A stretch of 64,000 nt of DNA from Stictocephala bisonia (Eukaryota > Arthropoda > Insecta > Hemiptera > Membracidae), in NCBI GenBank assembly GCA_035578905.1, contig JAQJVL010000513.1, forward strand, positions 416,254 through 480,253. The letters are read 5' to 3'. This document shows positions 24,966 through 36,778 of this stretch, piece after piece. Below the pieces are notes generated by a model that was not told the DNA's origin, made no database searches, and saw only the letters and a list, made by a program, of their open reading frames with translations. The position numbers were made by a program, and so were the translations under genes. How positions within the stretch are numbered: position 1 is the stretch's first letter; the number at the start of each line of letters is the position of its first letter.

Positions 24966-26912
24966 TGCACTATACTATATGTATTCGATCGTACGACTAT
25001 ACGAATATGTATTCGTAATCTAAATTCATCTGTATCTAGATGATCAGTGTCTTAGAATATTAAAAATAAATAAATATATATCTCGTTTAGGGAGGATGAG
25101 TACACTTCGAAATTAATACGATCATCGTTTTTATCATTTCTGCATATTGTGTTTAGTTTCTGTGTTTTTTCTTGATGTGAGAGTTGAGCAAGTCACTGTG
25201 TGATTGGAATCCCTCAGTTATTGAGGACAATGAAGAATCTGCTTACAACGATTATATCGTATGTATGATTGGAGCATACATTGGTATGATTGCGATACCA
25301 ATGAAAACAAATCTATCCATCACTATCATACTATACAAATTTGTAAGATGATAATAATAGCTTAAACGCTGATAAAAAACATATTCTTAAACTCAATGAT
25401 TGAAGCTGACGTCTCCTTTTTAAAATTTGGACGACGTCGAGTTCATATAAAAAAACTTTTGGAAAATAAATTGATAAAAAGATTGATTAGAGGGGTAGTA
25501 GTCCATGAAAATGAATGAGAATGGTCCAAAGATATTCTCTCAAAACTTATTAAATCATTTTCAGTAAACCCCTTGATTATGTTATATTATTACTTACAAA
25601 TAGATATCTCATGTAATAGGAATATTTGTGTCTGTTATTTGGTTAGGTAGTGAGGTCTGCTACTTTTTTTACGTTAGCGAAATGTTTTTACGCACTGAGT
25701 GTGGGACTCGCCCTTAAGAATAAACTCCAATTAAGGGATTACCCACTAAAACCGCAAGGGCCACGGTGATCCAAGGTGGAACCCTTTCGGATGATTTCAT
25801 GTCTGGCCGCATGTCTTTTGCTCTTTACGAGGTCACTTTTCTACTTCATATTGGACACCTAGGGGCCAGTCAGACATCCTTCCTCACATTGGGCACGTAG
25901 TATTGTATTGGTGTAGGCCATAATAGTCTTCATTTTTCTTCGCTTTGCAGCATTGCCTCCACTACGTGTCTACCGTAACAAGACCTACCACGAAGACAAC
26001 TACTCTTCTCTCCCAGCGAAGCGCCCACATACATCATCGTCTAGCTCCGGGCAGTATTTGCACTGAGGTGGAGGTCTGATATACTACAGCTGGTTTAAAC
26101 TGCATTACATTTAAATGAGAGTACACTAGTGCTCCAAAATGGACCACTAAACAGCTGATAATTTGGGACAAAAATTGTAACATTGGATGAGAAATCTATC
26201 TGTGTGAGAATAAAATCAATGATAAATCTAATAAAACTTAAATATGAATTGCAAATATATGAATGAATGTATACATCTCAAAAGAAGCATAACTGAAACA
26301 GTCTTTCGTGTAAAATATATACTTCGTAATTGAAAATATTCCTATTTTATACCTGATAAACAGGAGGTATGGTTCGATTTCCCAAGCCATACTTTTGAAC
26401 TAGATGATAATGATGATTTTAATTTCTCGATAATAATGAGTTACAATATATAGAAAAAAATCGTTTGAAATGTGTCATTTGTAGTTTATAAAAAATCTGA
26501 ATATTGATGATGCTACGTCGCTCCAAATGCATGAATATTATGTTTTGTGTAATTTTTATATTGTATGTACAGTAAAATACCTATTATGTACTAACATACC
26601 ATGATTATTATCAGTAGTCACGTTAATAAGTGATAATAATACTGAGATGAGTTTTAGATTTAAAGTTTTTTTTCCAGAGGGTTGGAAAAATAAAATTATG
26701 GAATGTAATTAACTTACAATCTGATTAAAATTGATTCATATCGAAAAATGAGGTTTTAAAATCGGAAAATGAATAAAATTATTAAAATTCCCAAAATTAA
26801 ACCAAAGAAAATTCGCGACTTACAGCTAGAATATACTGTTCATCTTCCTTTCAAATTCCATGGTGAGAGAATGAAAACTTAGTAATATGGTGTCAAGTCA
26901 ATTTGGACTTAA
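24966..26912. other. Non-coding stretch with a GC-richer segment
   Basis: AT-rich except about 25680-26110, which is more GC-balanced and contains GGCCACGGTGATCCAAGGTG. I do not recognise it and see no open frame. Part of it, about 26080-26150 (GATATACTAC, then ATTTAAATGAG, then CAAAATGG), resembles 35030-35110, so this may be an unclassified dispersed repeat. Confidence 0.35.
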
Positions 26913-27427
26913 TCTATATTTATAAAAGAGGATGTTTGTATATATATATATGTTTGAAGTTTATGCGCTGCCAAACCATCCAACCGATCGCCATGAAACT
27001 TTAGGATGTTGTCCTGTATACTCCCGAGATGGTTTCTGTGAAGTTTGATGCAGATCCGTCCACAGAGTTCCACCCCACGGGCTCCTAAATATCCCATGTT
27101 ATTCAAATGGAGAATCTGAATTGTTTGCAAAAAACATATGACTGTGTGGTTTAATGTAGTTTCACATGCCATAAGCAGATTTAAGTTCTTACAACAACAG
27201 TACTGTATATATTTGATTTATTGTAGTTCTACATTTCACCTTGAGAGTGTAGCACACACTACAAAAAACCTTTACATTTATACACCAAATGAGAAGACCA
27301 AAAATATTGTTTACCCTCTTGCACTCATTTAATAAATAATGGTTTTTTCTATAATACTTTTTATTGCTTTATTTTGGTATGTCAATGAAAAATGAAAGGC
27401 GAGACAACGTCCACCGGGTTCAGCTAG
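26913..27427 (+). mobile_element. Short non-autonomous Helitron, 515 bp
   Basis: It begins TCTATATTTATAAAAGAGG preceded by A, and ends CCACCGGGTTCAGCTAG followed by T. This is the Helitron arrangement: 5' TC, 3' CTRR, insertion between A and T, no terminal inverted repeats, no target duplication. The interior text (CCAACCGATCGCCATGAAAC) is of the type commonly carried by such elements. The small open frames inside are not supported as genes, and no Rep/helicase is present. Confidence 0.65.
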
Positions 27428-28882
27428 TACTATATAGAGTCTTTCAAGACGTAAGTACCAAAACCTAAAATACAATAATGACTTCTTCTCAATTTATAAT
27501 TATTTATTTTGAACATTTGATTTTAATGGATATCTCCAGCATAGCCCAAAATGGACTAAAACATTTAATATGGCTTTAAAGTGAAACGTTTCAGATTGAT
27601 ATTCACAATTTAGTGTGTCAAGGGCCTGACACAGGAGATTCATCAGTTAGAGAGATTGCTAGGCAAGTGTCAACCTCGCAGTATATTACATTCTGCCTCT
27701 AAGTGCGCCAATCTCCTTTTGTCTCCATCAAGTTAGCTCAACAAGCCTTACATTATTTGAAATAATGATACGTTACTAACTACTAATTTCCTCAATATAC
27801 CGTTTTTTATACGTTGAGAGAATATATGATGTGATGGTCCATATTAATGTATTTTTATGTATGATAGTAAATTGTAGTCCATATTAATGTAGTCCATATT
27901 AATGTCCATAGTAAAACTATTTTTGGACTATTAGGACGAATCCACGGCAGCCAAAATTCCCAAAGGATCAGCCTCGCTGTCTGCGCGCGCACATTCCAAG
28001 TACGGTTAACAACATTGCTCAGTTAAACATTATCTTTATAACTATATTCATTTATTTTTAACGCAAAAATCAATTTACACACCATAAAACCCAAAATTAT
28101 ACGACCTTAAAAATATTTAGAAGGAATGCAGATTTTGTATTGAAGAATCGTTTGAAATTCCAAATGTGTAGAAACAGCCCTAAAATAACACTTTTTTGCA
28201 TAATAATATCATTAGCAATAGTTCAACAACTGAACAAAATTAACAAGCTGATAAGCAAACACGAATTCAGTAAATATTTATTCTATTACTGTTATGTCCT
28301 AAATTATCAAGTGTGAGAATTAACTGAAAGAAGAATAACACCGTCCGAATTGAGATAATATTTTGCAATTAGCCTTGGAGTTTTGCAAGGTTAACCTTTG
28401 TCTCCAGCACTGTATTTCAAATGTTGGTAGAATTACATATTACAAGAACTAAGTAGCAGTGAAGTTGCCAATAACTTAGGTAATTGTCTGGTTTCCGGAT
28501 TCCCCAAACTTACTGTCCTTGGATTCATTGTAATAATTATCGGGAAATCATCACACTACCAAAATTCTCTGTTGGAAGGTTCAAAGAAATAGTCCCGAAT
28601 CTAAAATTAAACATAAATGAATGCAAAAGCAAATATAAACAAAAAAGTGAACAGAACTTTTACTCCTACTAGCCAACAGCCAACAAGGTTCCTGATATGT
28701 GGACCAAATTATGTTGTTTTTTATATAATATTGTTTACAATAAAGTTCAAGTGTAGTTTGCAAATTGTCCCTCTACAATTAACAAATGACTAATTTATTA
28801 GATTGCGAGATAAATGTGTGCTGTCACCGAAAATAGAACCCGCATCACAGGTACCTTCATGGCAACCAGCCCCCCCGAAGTT
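27428..28882. other. AT-rich non-coding stretch
   Basis: No supported gene. Short open frames at 28484-28672 and 28581-28763 overlap on opposite strands and show no family signature. TAATGTAGTCCATAT is locally duplicated near 27850-27905. Confidence 0.35.
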
Positions 28883-29180
28883 CACTGTACTTGTGTGGGA
28901 GGGCGGGTGGGTCAGTATCATTAGATATGTCTGGGAGGGTGGGTGGATCAGTACACTGTACTTGTGCGGGAGGGTGGGTGGGTCAGTACACTTTACTTGT
29001 TTGGGAGGCTGGGTGGGTCAGTAGCACTGTACTTGTGCGGGAGGGCAGGTAGGTTAGTATCACTGAATATATGTGAGGGTAGGTGGGTCAGTAGCACTGG
29101 AATTTTCTGGGGGGGTGGGTGGGTCAGTAGCTCTGTACTTGTCCGGGTAGCTGGGTGGGCCAGTAGCACTGTACATGTCT
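28883..29180 (+). repeat. 36-bp G-rich minisatellite (locus 1), about 8 copies
   Basis: Units read CACTGTACTTGTGCGGGAGG then GTGGGTGGGTCAGTA with a 36-bp period. The G-run block GGGAGGGTGGGTGGG at 28968-28982 is a perfect one-base-loop quadruplex motif. The same monomer family appears at 50145-50292 (same orientation) and 59911-60192 (opposite orientation). Open frames through it are a consequence of the 36-bp period. Confidence 0.9.
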
Positions 29181-29594
29181 AGTGTTTTATAATTTCTAGG
29201 ATGTAAAAGCTGTTTGCAAGTGTTTGTACATCATTTATGTTAAGTTCTCCTGTGTATTTTCATGCCTCAACCTATTTCAGTCGTCCTTCAGCTAATATTC
29301 GTCCTCATCTAGTCTATCTTGTCGGCGCAGGAATCATGTGTACCTGTGTTTGAAGGTTGTTTACCAAGAAACCAATAAACAAAGAATTGTCTATGTTTGT
29401 TTTTTTAGTTTCCCATTTCCAAACAGACGAGTAATATGAAAATATATCATACCCATGATATTATAGTAGGAGAGAAAATAATCTTTGAAGTGTAATAATT
29501 GGTTCGTCAACATGAAGTGACACACGTCTCACCGATGTATCGACACTGTTCTTCCTCTCCTTGTCTACCTAAACTATTTATACTTCTTTTAATA
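29181..29594. other. Non-coding stretch
   Basis: Nothing was recognised. Confidence 0.3.
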
Positions 29595-29686
29595 CTACAA
29601 TGTTATACTATTATAATGTATTACAACAGCTGTTTGAAATACTAAATAAATACATCTATTGAAATAGCCCAGTAGGAAAGTCTCAC

Positions 29687-29785
29687 CTTTTACATGCGGT
29701 AATACACGTAAATTCTTAACATTTTCAATGCCGTCAAAATCTTTTATGAAAGGATACTCAATTGAATTTGAAACAATGTTCCCCT
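29687..29785 (-). CDS. Possible host internal exon (very tentative)
   Basis: Inside a minus-strand open frame (29595-29822), a 99-bp piece is bounded by a pyrimidine-rich acceptor-like TTCTTTTTGTTGAAAG and a good donor-like AAAG/GTGAGA. It would encode about 33 residues beginning GNIVSNSIEYPFIKDFDG and ending LRVLPHVK. Both bounding introns would be phase 1. The amino-acid composition is less biased than the low-complexity frames nearby. I do not recognise a family. With no partner exon identified, chance remains the more likely explanation. Confidence 0.2.
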
Positions 29786-30239
29786 CTTTCAACAAAAAGA
29801 ACATCTTCATATTTAAGTACATATATCAAATAATATGATACAACATTGTACTATTTAGAGCGTTCAGCATTGCGTACATTATTACGGATTTTTACGCCAA
29901 GTAAACCAGAGGATTCGAAGTTATCAGTTTTGTTCACAATTTGACATCCTCGTTTGAAAACGAGTGCACAGTTCTGATTAAACTATTTTCTTCAATCTAT
30001 ACAATACAGACATAACAAGATTACGGCGAATCTTCCAAATTCGTCTTAGGTAGGGCTTATCCCCATGTTGTTCAAAGTTATGGAACTATTCTTAAAGACA
30101 AAATTTTGATTTTATGTTGCTCTGTCGTAATTTAAGTGTTATTTCAACACTTGTTGCTGATGTGGAATAACACCTGAAACTGTTTCGGCTGGTCAGATTG
30201 AGGCGTACTGAAGATAGCTTTACTTCCGTGGCGAGTCTT

Positions 30240-30466
30240 GGAAGTTCAGGTGATGTTGCATATACTTTCTTCTTACATTCTTACATATGAGACGCCGACA
30301 CAACGTTGTTGGTATTTTAAGGCGAATATGAATGATTATATGAGTGTAGGACGAGTGTGGATGAGTGTAGTCTGGTTACTGAGTTCAACTCTTTCTCAGA
30401 AAGAGATTATTAATATCCCAATTTATTAATAGCCCAACAGCCAGGGCAACTAAGGGACCTACAAAT
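30240..30466 (-). repeat. Family B dispersed repeat (copy, minus orientation)
   Basis: Read on the minus strand it contains GTCCCTTAGTTGCCCTGGC, then GGGCTATTAATAA, then GTTGAACTCAGTAAC, then CTACACTCATCCACACTC and finally GTCGGCGTCTCA. The same ordered blocks occur at 40245-40475, 57766-57885 and 58895-59085. It is continuous with the composite repeat to the right. Confidence 0.55.
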
Positions 30467-30740
30467 TTACGTGGAATCCGAACCACGTAGTGCTAGTCTG
30501 ATTTTCAGCTAATTGACAAGCCTGATTCTCAGTTATCTCCCCCACACAACATCCGCACAATGATTACCACCCAACATGGACACCGCAGACTTCTCTAGTA
30601 GTGTCCACGCCAATAACAACCATTGAGCGGACGCCATGTTGGTATTAAGAGGACCGAGCATCCAACCTACCGCCTACAATCTCCCAAACACTTTGTCCCT
30701 AAGCAGCTGGGTTACAGCACTGTGCCACCAGTGCCGACTA
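30467..30740 (+). repeat. Composite dispersed repeat, second module
   Basis: Contains ACAACATCCGCACAATGATT, CAACATGGACACCGCAGAC and GCAGCTGGGTTACAGCACTG. Matching blocks (ACAACATCCGAACCCTGGCT, CCAACGTGGAGAC, GTAGCTGGGTTACAGCACTA) lie at 60205-60480, where the right part has been tandemly amplified. The function is unknown. Confidence 0.55.
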
Positions 30741-31561
30741 GTAATAGTAACACTGAGGTATATTAATGAATCCACCTTATTTGACAAAGTACAGTTCAAT
30801 ACCACATACCAACTATATTTAACTATTCATCCTTCAGCCGCCAGATCCTGTGGACACTTATTTGTTTCGTAACTACTAGTTCCATCATCATTTACCTCAT
30901 TTGTAAGGTTATCAAATGTCAAAGGTCGTTTCATTAAATCTACATTTAATCGTTAAGTGCATATCTCAGATCAACATTTGTTTCATGGGGCTATTTTTAA
31001 TTTATTTTTTTATTTTACATATCTACAGATTGTTTTATTACAATGCAGTATTTTAGGTGGGAGATAGTACTTCCTAATAGCTATTTGGTGGGGAACTACT
31101 GTCATGTAATACACCATCAATAGTTAATGATTTACGAATTCATTATTAGGAAAGTAATGAGCTATTTGGACTTTTCTACAAAAAAGCCACCATTTAAAAA
31201 TAAATGTTCTGTACATACAGGAGATTTGCAAGTGAGTTGAGTCTACCTAAGAAATACACCAAGGTAGATAATTATATAAAACCTTACTCTTATTTGTTGA
31301 TAGAGCTTCTAGAGAGACATTTTACTTTAATTTTATATAATGTTTACTCATATCAGAAAACTTTGCTGGTGTAATGTAAAATTTATTTTATCTAATTGTA
31401 GTTATTCTTTGACCGAATTAATGGTGTTGACTTTTATTTATATAAATGACAACAAAATATTTAATATAGGCCCTATATATATCTCTCACAGTTCTACGTT
31501 TCAGTGATGTATTCCATCCAAAAATATTCCTCATTTGAATAACAGTTTGAAAATTATATGG
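30741..31561. other. AT-rich non-coding stretch
   Basis: No gene was recognised. The open frame at 30636-30872 overlaps the repeat module and has no signature. The stretch ends at the target-site duplication of the LINE. Confidence 0.35.
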
Positions 31562-31734
31562 AAAATGGCCAGTTTTTTTTTTTTTTCGTCGTCCTGATTG
31601 ACCACTTGGCATAGGACCAGTCATTCTTTATTCTTTCCTCGTTTCATATTAGGCACATCTTCTTGATGCTTGTCTTCATGGCAGAGATAATCAGGAGGGG
31701 GTAGGGTTGGTTGTAACCAATGCAGGAATGAGAG

Positions 31735-34625
31735 TCAGGTCAGGCAAGGTGGAATTTGATAGAAACACTGGTCTACAAGATATTTTTTAAGCTCATATTT
31801 AAACTTTTTTATATTATTAATCTGGGCTATGTTGGGAGGAAGTTGTTTAAGTAGCTTGAGACCCATGTAATCCGGCTTTCTTTCAAAGAGCTTAAGATTA
31901 TGATGTACAGAAGGATTAAAATTATGATTTCTGGTATTGTAAGAATGCTGATGAGCAGCGATTTGTTTGTGTTCTTTTACATAGACTATTGTTTCAAACA
32001 TATAAATGCTAGGTACAGTTAAAATTTGCAGTTCTCTGAAATGCTCAAAACATGAGTCACCAGGTCTAAGTTTCAACATACATCTAATTGCTCTTTTTTG
32101 AAGGACAAAAATCCTATTTAAATTACTAATACTAGAGGAACCCCAAAGGATGATTGAGTACCTAACCAGACTCTCAATCAAGCCAAAGTACACCAGTTTA
32201 GACAGTGATATGTTATTTAACGAGGATATATTTTTCAGAACAAAAATGTATGTAGCCAGCTGTTTAGCAAGTTTATCGATATGTTCATTCCACCTGAGAC
32301 CACCGTCCAATCTCACCCCCAAATAATCGACATACTGGGTTTCTTCAATGATCGTTTCGTCAAGTACTACGGACGGAAGGATTGTTCCTGTTTTGACAAG
32401 ACGGTTTCTTTTCTGATCAGTCATGAAATGTATGTATTGTGTTTTTTTGGGATTTATATGAAGATTAATGCCTGAAAAATACTGTGAAAGGATATTCACA
32501 TTGAAGAAAGTTTCCTGTTCTAGAATATTAAGATTTCTGTGGGAATTTAAGATTGAGGTATCATCTGCAAAAATTGAAAAAAGGTTACCAGGTAAGAAGT
32601 TTGAAATGTCATTAATATAAAGGAGAAACAAGATTGGCCCTAATATTGACCCTTGTGGAACGCCAAATGAAGCTACCTTCGGATTTGAGTAAGAAGTTTT
32701 CTTGATGCCGTTTTTATCAATGAAGTCTATTTTGGTTTTGTGAAGTCTATTAGAAAGATATGAGCTAATCCAGCTAAGTGCTGTCCCTTTGATACCTATG
32801 GCTGCTAACTTTTTTAGAAGAATCTGATGAGAGACGCAATCGAACGCCCTGGACAGGTCGATGAAACAGCCCATGGCCGTCTCGCCACCATCAAGGGCGT
32901 CGATGCATGAATTAATGAATTTGACCAATGCCAGTTTGGTGGACTTATGCTTCTGGTAACCAAATTGATTTTTAAAAAGGATTGAGTGAACGCCCAGATA
33001 ATCGACCAGTGAGTCACATACGACTTTCTCCAAGATCTTTGATATTGATGGGAGGAGTGAGATAGGACGGTAGTACTCAGGCAAACAGGGATCTTCCTTT
33101 TTAAAAATTGGCTTGATCAGAGCCACTTTAGCCGCTTCTGGAAATTCACCCTTTTCTATTGAACTGTTTATCAGAAAAAGTAAAGGATCTATTAACTCTG
33201 GATAACACGTTTTAACTATTTCCATTGAGATACCATCATAGCCAGTAGACTTTTTATTTGGTAATGAAGTTATTACTTTAACAAGTGCTTTTCTATCAAT
33301 GGGTGGAAATCTATTAAGTTCAAAAGTTGTTTGACTCACACTATTACAAGAGAAACTACTACTATCAACAAAAAGGTTACAATGTGGAAGATTGGAGAAA
33401 AAATCATTAAAAATATTACTTATGGCATCAGGATTACTTACAACTACATTATCTACTTTAAGAGTGATGTTTTGTTCTAATCTAGGTGTTTTCTTTCTTA
33501 ATGAGTTTAAATACTGCCATGAGACTTTATTCGGGTTATTTGAGGTGCTTATCTCATACTTAATAAAACTAGATTTAGCAGCTGTAATAGCCTCTCTGTA
33601 CTTTCTTTTCATTTGGTTGTAATGTTGTTTAACAGTGTTATCCCTTGTTGCTGTCCAAAGAGAATAAATGTCCAATAACTCTGTTTTCATTGACCGTATT
33701 TCATCTGTTATCCACTTGATATTTTTGGATTGTGCTTTTTTAACTTTTCGCAGAGGACAGGCAATATCTAACTGATAAGAAAATATTTCCACCAATTTCT
33801 CATATTGGCAATTAACTAACGGAGCATCATAAACCTCCCTCCAATCCTCTCTGCCTAACCTAAAACTAAGTTCCTTAATATTATTATCAGAATAATTTCT
33901 ACTTAGTACATAATTAACATTTTTATCTTGTAAGTCAAAAACCGGAACCTCGAAGATCAATGCCAAGTGGTCAGAGATAGAGGGTTCTGTTGCTGATATC
34001 TTACCATTTACATTTGAGATAAAAAGATCCAAACAAGTATCTGAATGTTCGCCTAACCTTGTCGGAAAGTCTACAAGAATATTCAAGCCGTAACAAGCTA
34101 AGATGTCCCAAAAGTTTTTAAATTCATTCTCATGTTGGACTGGATCTATATTAAAGTCCCCAGCAATCACCAATTGCCGGTTATCTCTAGCTCTTGAAAA
34201 AAGGTAATTATCTAAAGCTTGAAAGAACAAACCAAAACTATTGCTATCATTTGTAGGGGGCCTATAGATGACTGCACAGAGAAAGCAAGTATCATCAACA
34301 ACCAATCTAACCTCTGAAATTTCACAAATTGAAGATACAGAAAAATTACTTGAATCAGGAATACTATTAAAAAGTTCAAGACCCTGCCTAGTATAGATGG
34401 CCGAGCCACCTCCAAGCCTGTCATCTCGACAGAAGGAGCTGTGCAACATATAGTTTTCAAGAGAGATATTTTCCAAATTTGAAAGATTTTTTTTGCCCAT
34501 GCTCCGTAACCAAGAATACATGAGGTTGTTCCTCTTCAAAGAAAACTTCAATCGAATCCTTTTTTGAGCAAAGGCCACGCTGAACATTCAGATGTAAAAA
34601 TTTTAAAAAGCGAGAGGATTTTAAA
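31735..34625 (-). pseudogene. LINE ORF2: endonuclease plus reverse transcriptase, one frame break
   Basis: This is the target-nicking and RNA-copying enzyme. The EN start (FLKFLHLNVQRG, then the catalytic glutamate in VTEHG) lies in the frame open at 34457-34750. The rest is a 950-residue frame at 31735-34587. In that frame, GDFNID is near residue 143, SDHLAL near 205, the RT fingers motif YRPISLLPSISK near 506, DLSRAFDCVSH near 577, GVPQGSILGP near 643, catalytic FADD near 673, and YLGVRLDGGLRWNEH and VLQKRAIRCM follow. All catalytic residues inspected are present. The two frames meet at an eight-base T run (A on the coding strand) at about 34487-34494, so one indel, real or a sequencing error, is the only visible lesion. 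Roughly the first 30 residues of the 950 frame are therefore out-of-frame reading. Confidence 0.93.
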
Positions 34626-34679
34626 GATAAAGTTCGAGGTTTCGGCTTACAGTAAAGTGTCGGTGTAGCATTAGGCCTA

Positions 34680-34855
34680 AGTCTAATATTATATGTTACG
34701 CTAAAAAATTGTCTTTTATTTTCTTTAGAGAATTGGCTACTAAGGAGCAAAGGACATCCTTGCCCTTCTTGTTTAAGTGGAGTCCATGTTTAGTGTAATG
34801 TTGACGATACAGAGAAAAATTAACAGGAACATTAACAGTAATAGGCGTCATAGGC
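34680..34855 (-). pseudogene. C-terminal end of LINE ORF1 (esterase-like tail), truncated
   Basis: On the minus strand, before ORF2, one frame reads PITVNVPVNFSLY, then YTKHGLHLNKKGKDVL, and stops after KKIKDNFLA. The HLNKKG segment resembles the last conserved block (aspartate or glycine-x-histidine then glycine) of SGNH/GDSL-type esterase domains found in ORF1 of CR1-like LINEs. Only about 50 residues remain because the element is truncated at 34855. The assignment rests on this one block. Confidence 0.45.
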
Positions 34856-34868
34856 AAAATGGCCAGTT

Positions 34869-35601
34869 ATGAGTTCAGTTTAAGGAAATTCGTAAATTTA
34901 CTCAACTCGACATTAAACTTTTATTTAATTTGTTGTAGCCTTTTGGTTACTCAAGCCATGAGGCCCTCACGACCGGCGATGATGATCCTCAATGGAATAT
35001 TTGAGTAAATCGTATGGCTCAGATCCCACGATATACTGTAGCTTGTACCAACTGTTGGATATAACGCCATTTAAATGAGGCTATACAGATCACTTTGTTA
35101 CAAAATGGTTTATGTCGAAGAACATAACAGTATTTAGTTATAGAAGTATATAAAATCGTTGTAAAATGGAGTATAATAACAGACAATTAAGATACTTCAG
35201 TAAATAAAGTGATCTTAAATATAACAATTTCACACATCATTATAATTATTTATGGTCACACATATTGCAACATTAAAATACATTAAAGTATAACATTTTA
35301 TAAGTTGCATTCGAAAATATTAAAGGCATAATGCTAGTGACTTACTAGATTTAAATTTAAATCAAAGCCAATTCGTATTCTAATAATGTCCACCCATAAA
35401 TAACGTTGGGCACATTACAGTTTGACGCACATCAATATATCATAAACGGGTGGCAGTCCATTCCAGTAATATTTTATAGCCGATTTAATAATCGGACGAT
35501 TTAAAATGTCCTGTAAAGACCATATTGAGGGAAAAAGTTGTACAATGCTTTTTTCAATACGTTGGAATTGCTCATTCTTTGTATACGATCAAAATATTAG
35601 G
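34869..35601. other. Non-coding stretch
   Basis: No gene. About 34975-35120 resembles 26045-26150 (GATATACTGTAG, CATTTAAATGAG, CAAAATGG), a possible unclassified dispersed repeat. Confidence 0.35.
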
Positions 35602-36778
35602 TCAGTTTACATTGGATACATTACTTGTTGGTAGGTTCGGTCATATTATACATATTACTTGTTGTTAGTTTAGGCTATATTATACACATTACTTGTTGTT
35701 AGTTTATGTTACATTAGACACATTACTTGTTGTTAGGTTCAGTTATATTATACACATTACTTGTTGTTAGTTTATGTTACATTAGACACATTACTTGTTG
35801 TTAGGTTCAGTTATATTATACACATTACTTGTTGTTAGGTTCAGTTATATTATACACATTACTTGTTGTTAGTTTATGTTACATTAGACACATTACTTGT
35901 TGTTAGTTTATGTTACATTAGACACATTACTTGTTGTTAGTTTATGTTACATTAGACACATTACTTGTTGTTAGGTTCAGTTATATTATACACATTACTT
36001 GTTGTTAGTTTATGTTACATTAGACACATTACTTGTTGTTAGTTTATGTTACATTAGACACATTACTTGTTGTTAGGTTCAGTTATATTATACACATTAC
36101 TTGTTGTTAGTTTATGTTACATTAGACACATTACTTGTTGTTAGGTTCAGTTATATTATACACATTACTTGTTGTTAGTTTATGCTACATTAGATACATT
36201 ACTTGTTGTTAGGTTAAGTTATATTAGACACATTACTTGTTGTTAGGTTAGGTTATATTAGACACATTACTTATTGTTAGTTTATGTTACATTAGACACA
36301 TTACTTGTTGTTAGGTTAAGTTATATTAGACACATTACTTGTTGTTAGTTTATGTTACATTAGACACATTACTTGTTGTTAGGTTCAGTTATATTATACA
36401 CATTACTTGTTGTTAGTTTATGTTACATTAGACACATTACTTGTTGTTAGGTTAGGTTATATTATACACATTACTTGTTGTTAGTTTATGCTACATTAGA
36501 TACATTACTTGTTGTTAGTTTAAGTTATATTAGACACATTACTTGTTGTTAGGTTAGGTTATATTATACACATTACTTGTTGTTAGGTTCGGTCATATTA
36601 TACACATTACTTGTTGTTAGTTTAGGCTATATTAGACACATTACTTGTTGTTAGGTTCGGTCATATTATACACATTACTTGTTGGTAGCTTCGGTCATAT
36701 TATACACATTACTTGTTGTTAGGTTAGGTTATATTAGACACATTACTTGTTGTTAGTTTATGTTACATTAGACACATT
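35602..36778. repeat. 34-bp tandem array, about 35 copies
   Basis: Units read CACATTACTTGTTGTTAG followed by either GTTCAGTTATATTATA or TTTATGTTACATTAGA. The two unit types alternate irregularly, giving short higher-order blocks. A few copies carry GTTAGGTTAGGTTATATTA, so the TTAGG-like strings here belong to the minisatellite and are not a telomere tract. Confidence 0.95.

Larger units (their letters stand above)
31575..34855 (-). mobile_element. Young 5'-truncated LINE with 13-bp target-site duplication
   Basis: AAAATGGCCAGTT occurs at 31562-31574 and again at 34856-34868, exactly flanking the element. On the minus strand the element ends with an AATAAAG signal about 45 bp before a poly(A) tail (T-run 31575-31586 on the plus strand). 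The 5' end falls inside the end of ORF1, so it is 5'-truncated, as expected of target-primed reverse transcription. The perfect duplication and nearly intact ORF2 mark a recent insertion. The clade is Jockey/CR1-like; the ORF1 end resembles the esterase-type ORF1 of CR1-like elements. Confidence 0.93.

Noticed and set aside
28803..29182. Glycine/valine-rich frames over the G-rich minisatellite
   Set aside because: They are translations of the 36-bp unit; overlapping frames are equally open.
35602..36778. Telomeric or subtelomeric TTAGG tract
   Set aside because: TTAGG words occur only as variants of a 34-bp unit and never as long pure runs; those at 16740-16930 belong to a foldback element.
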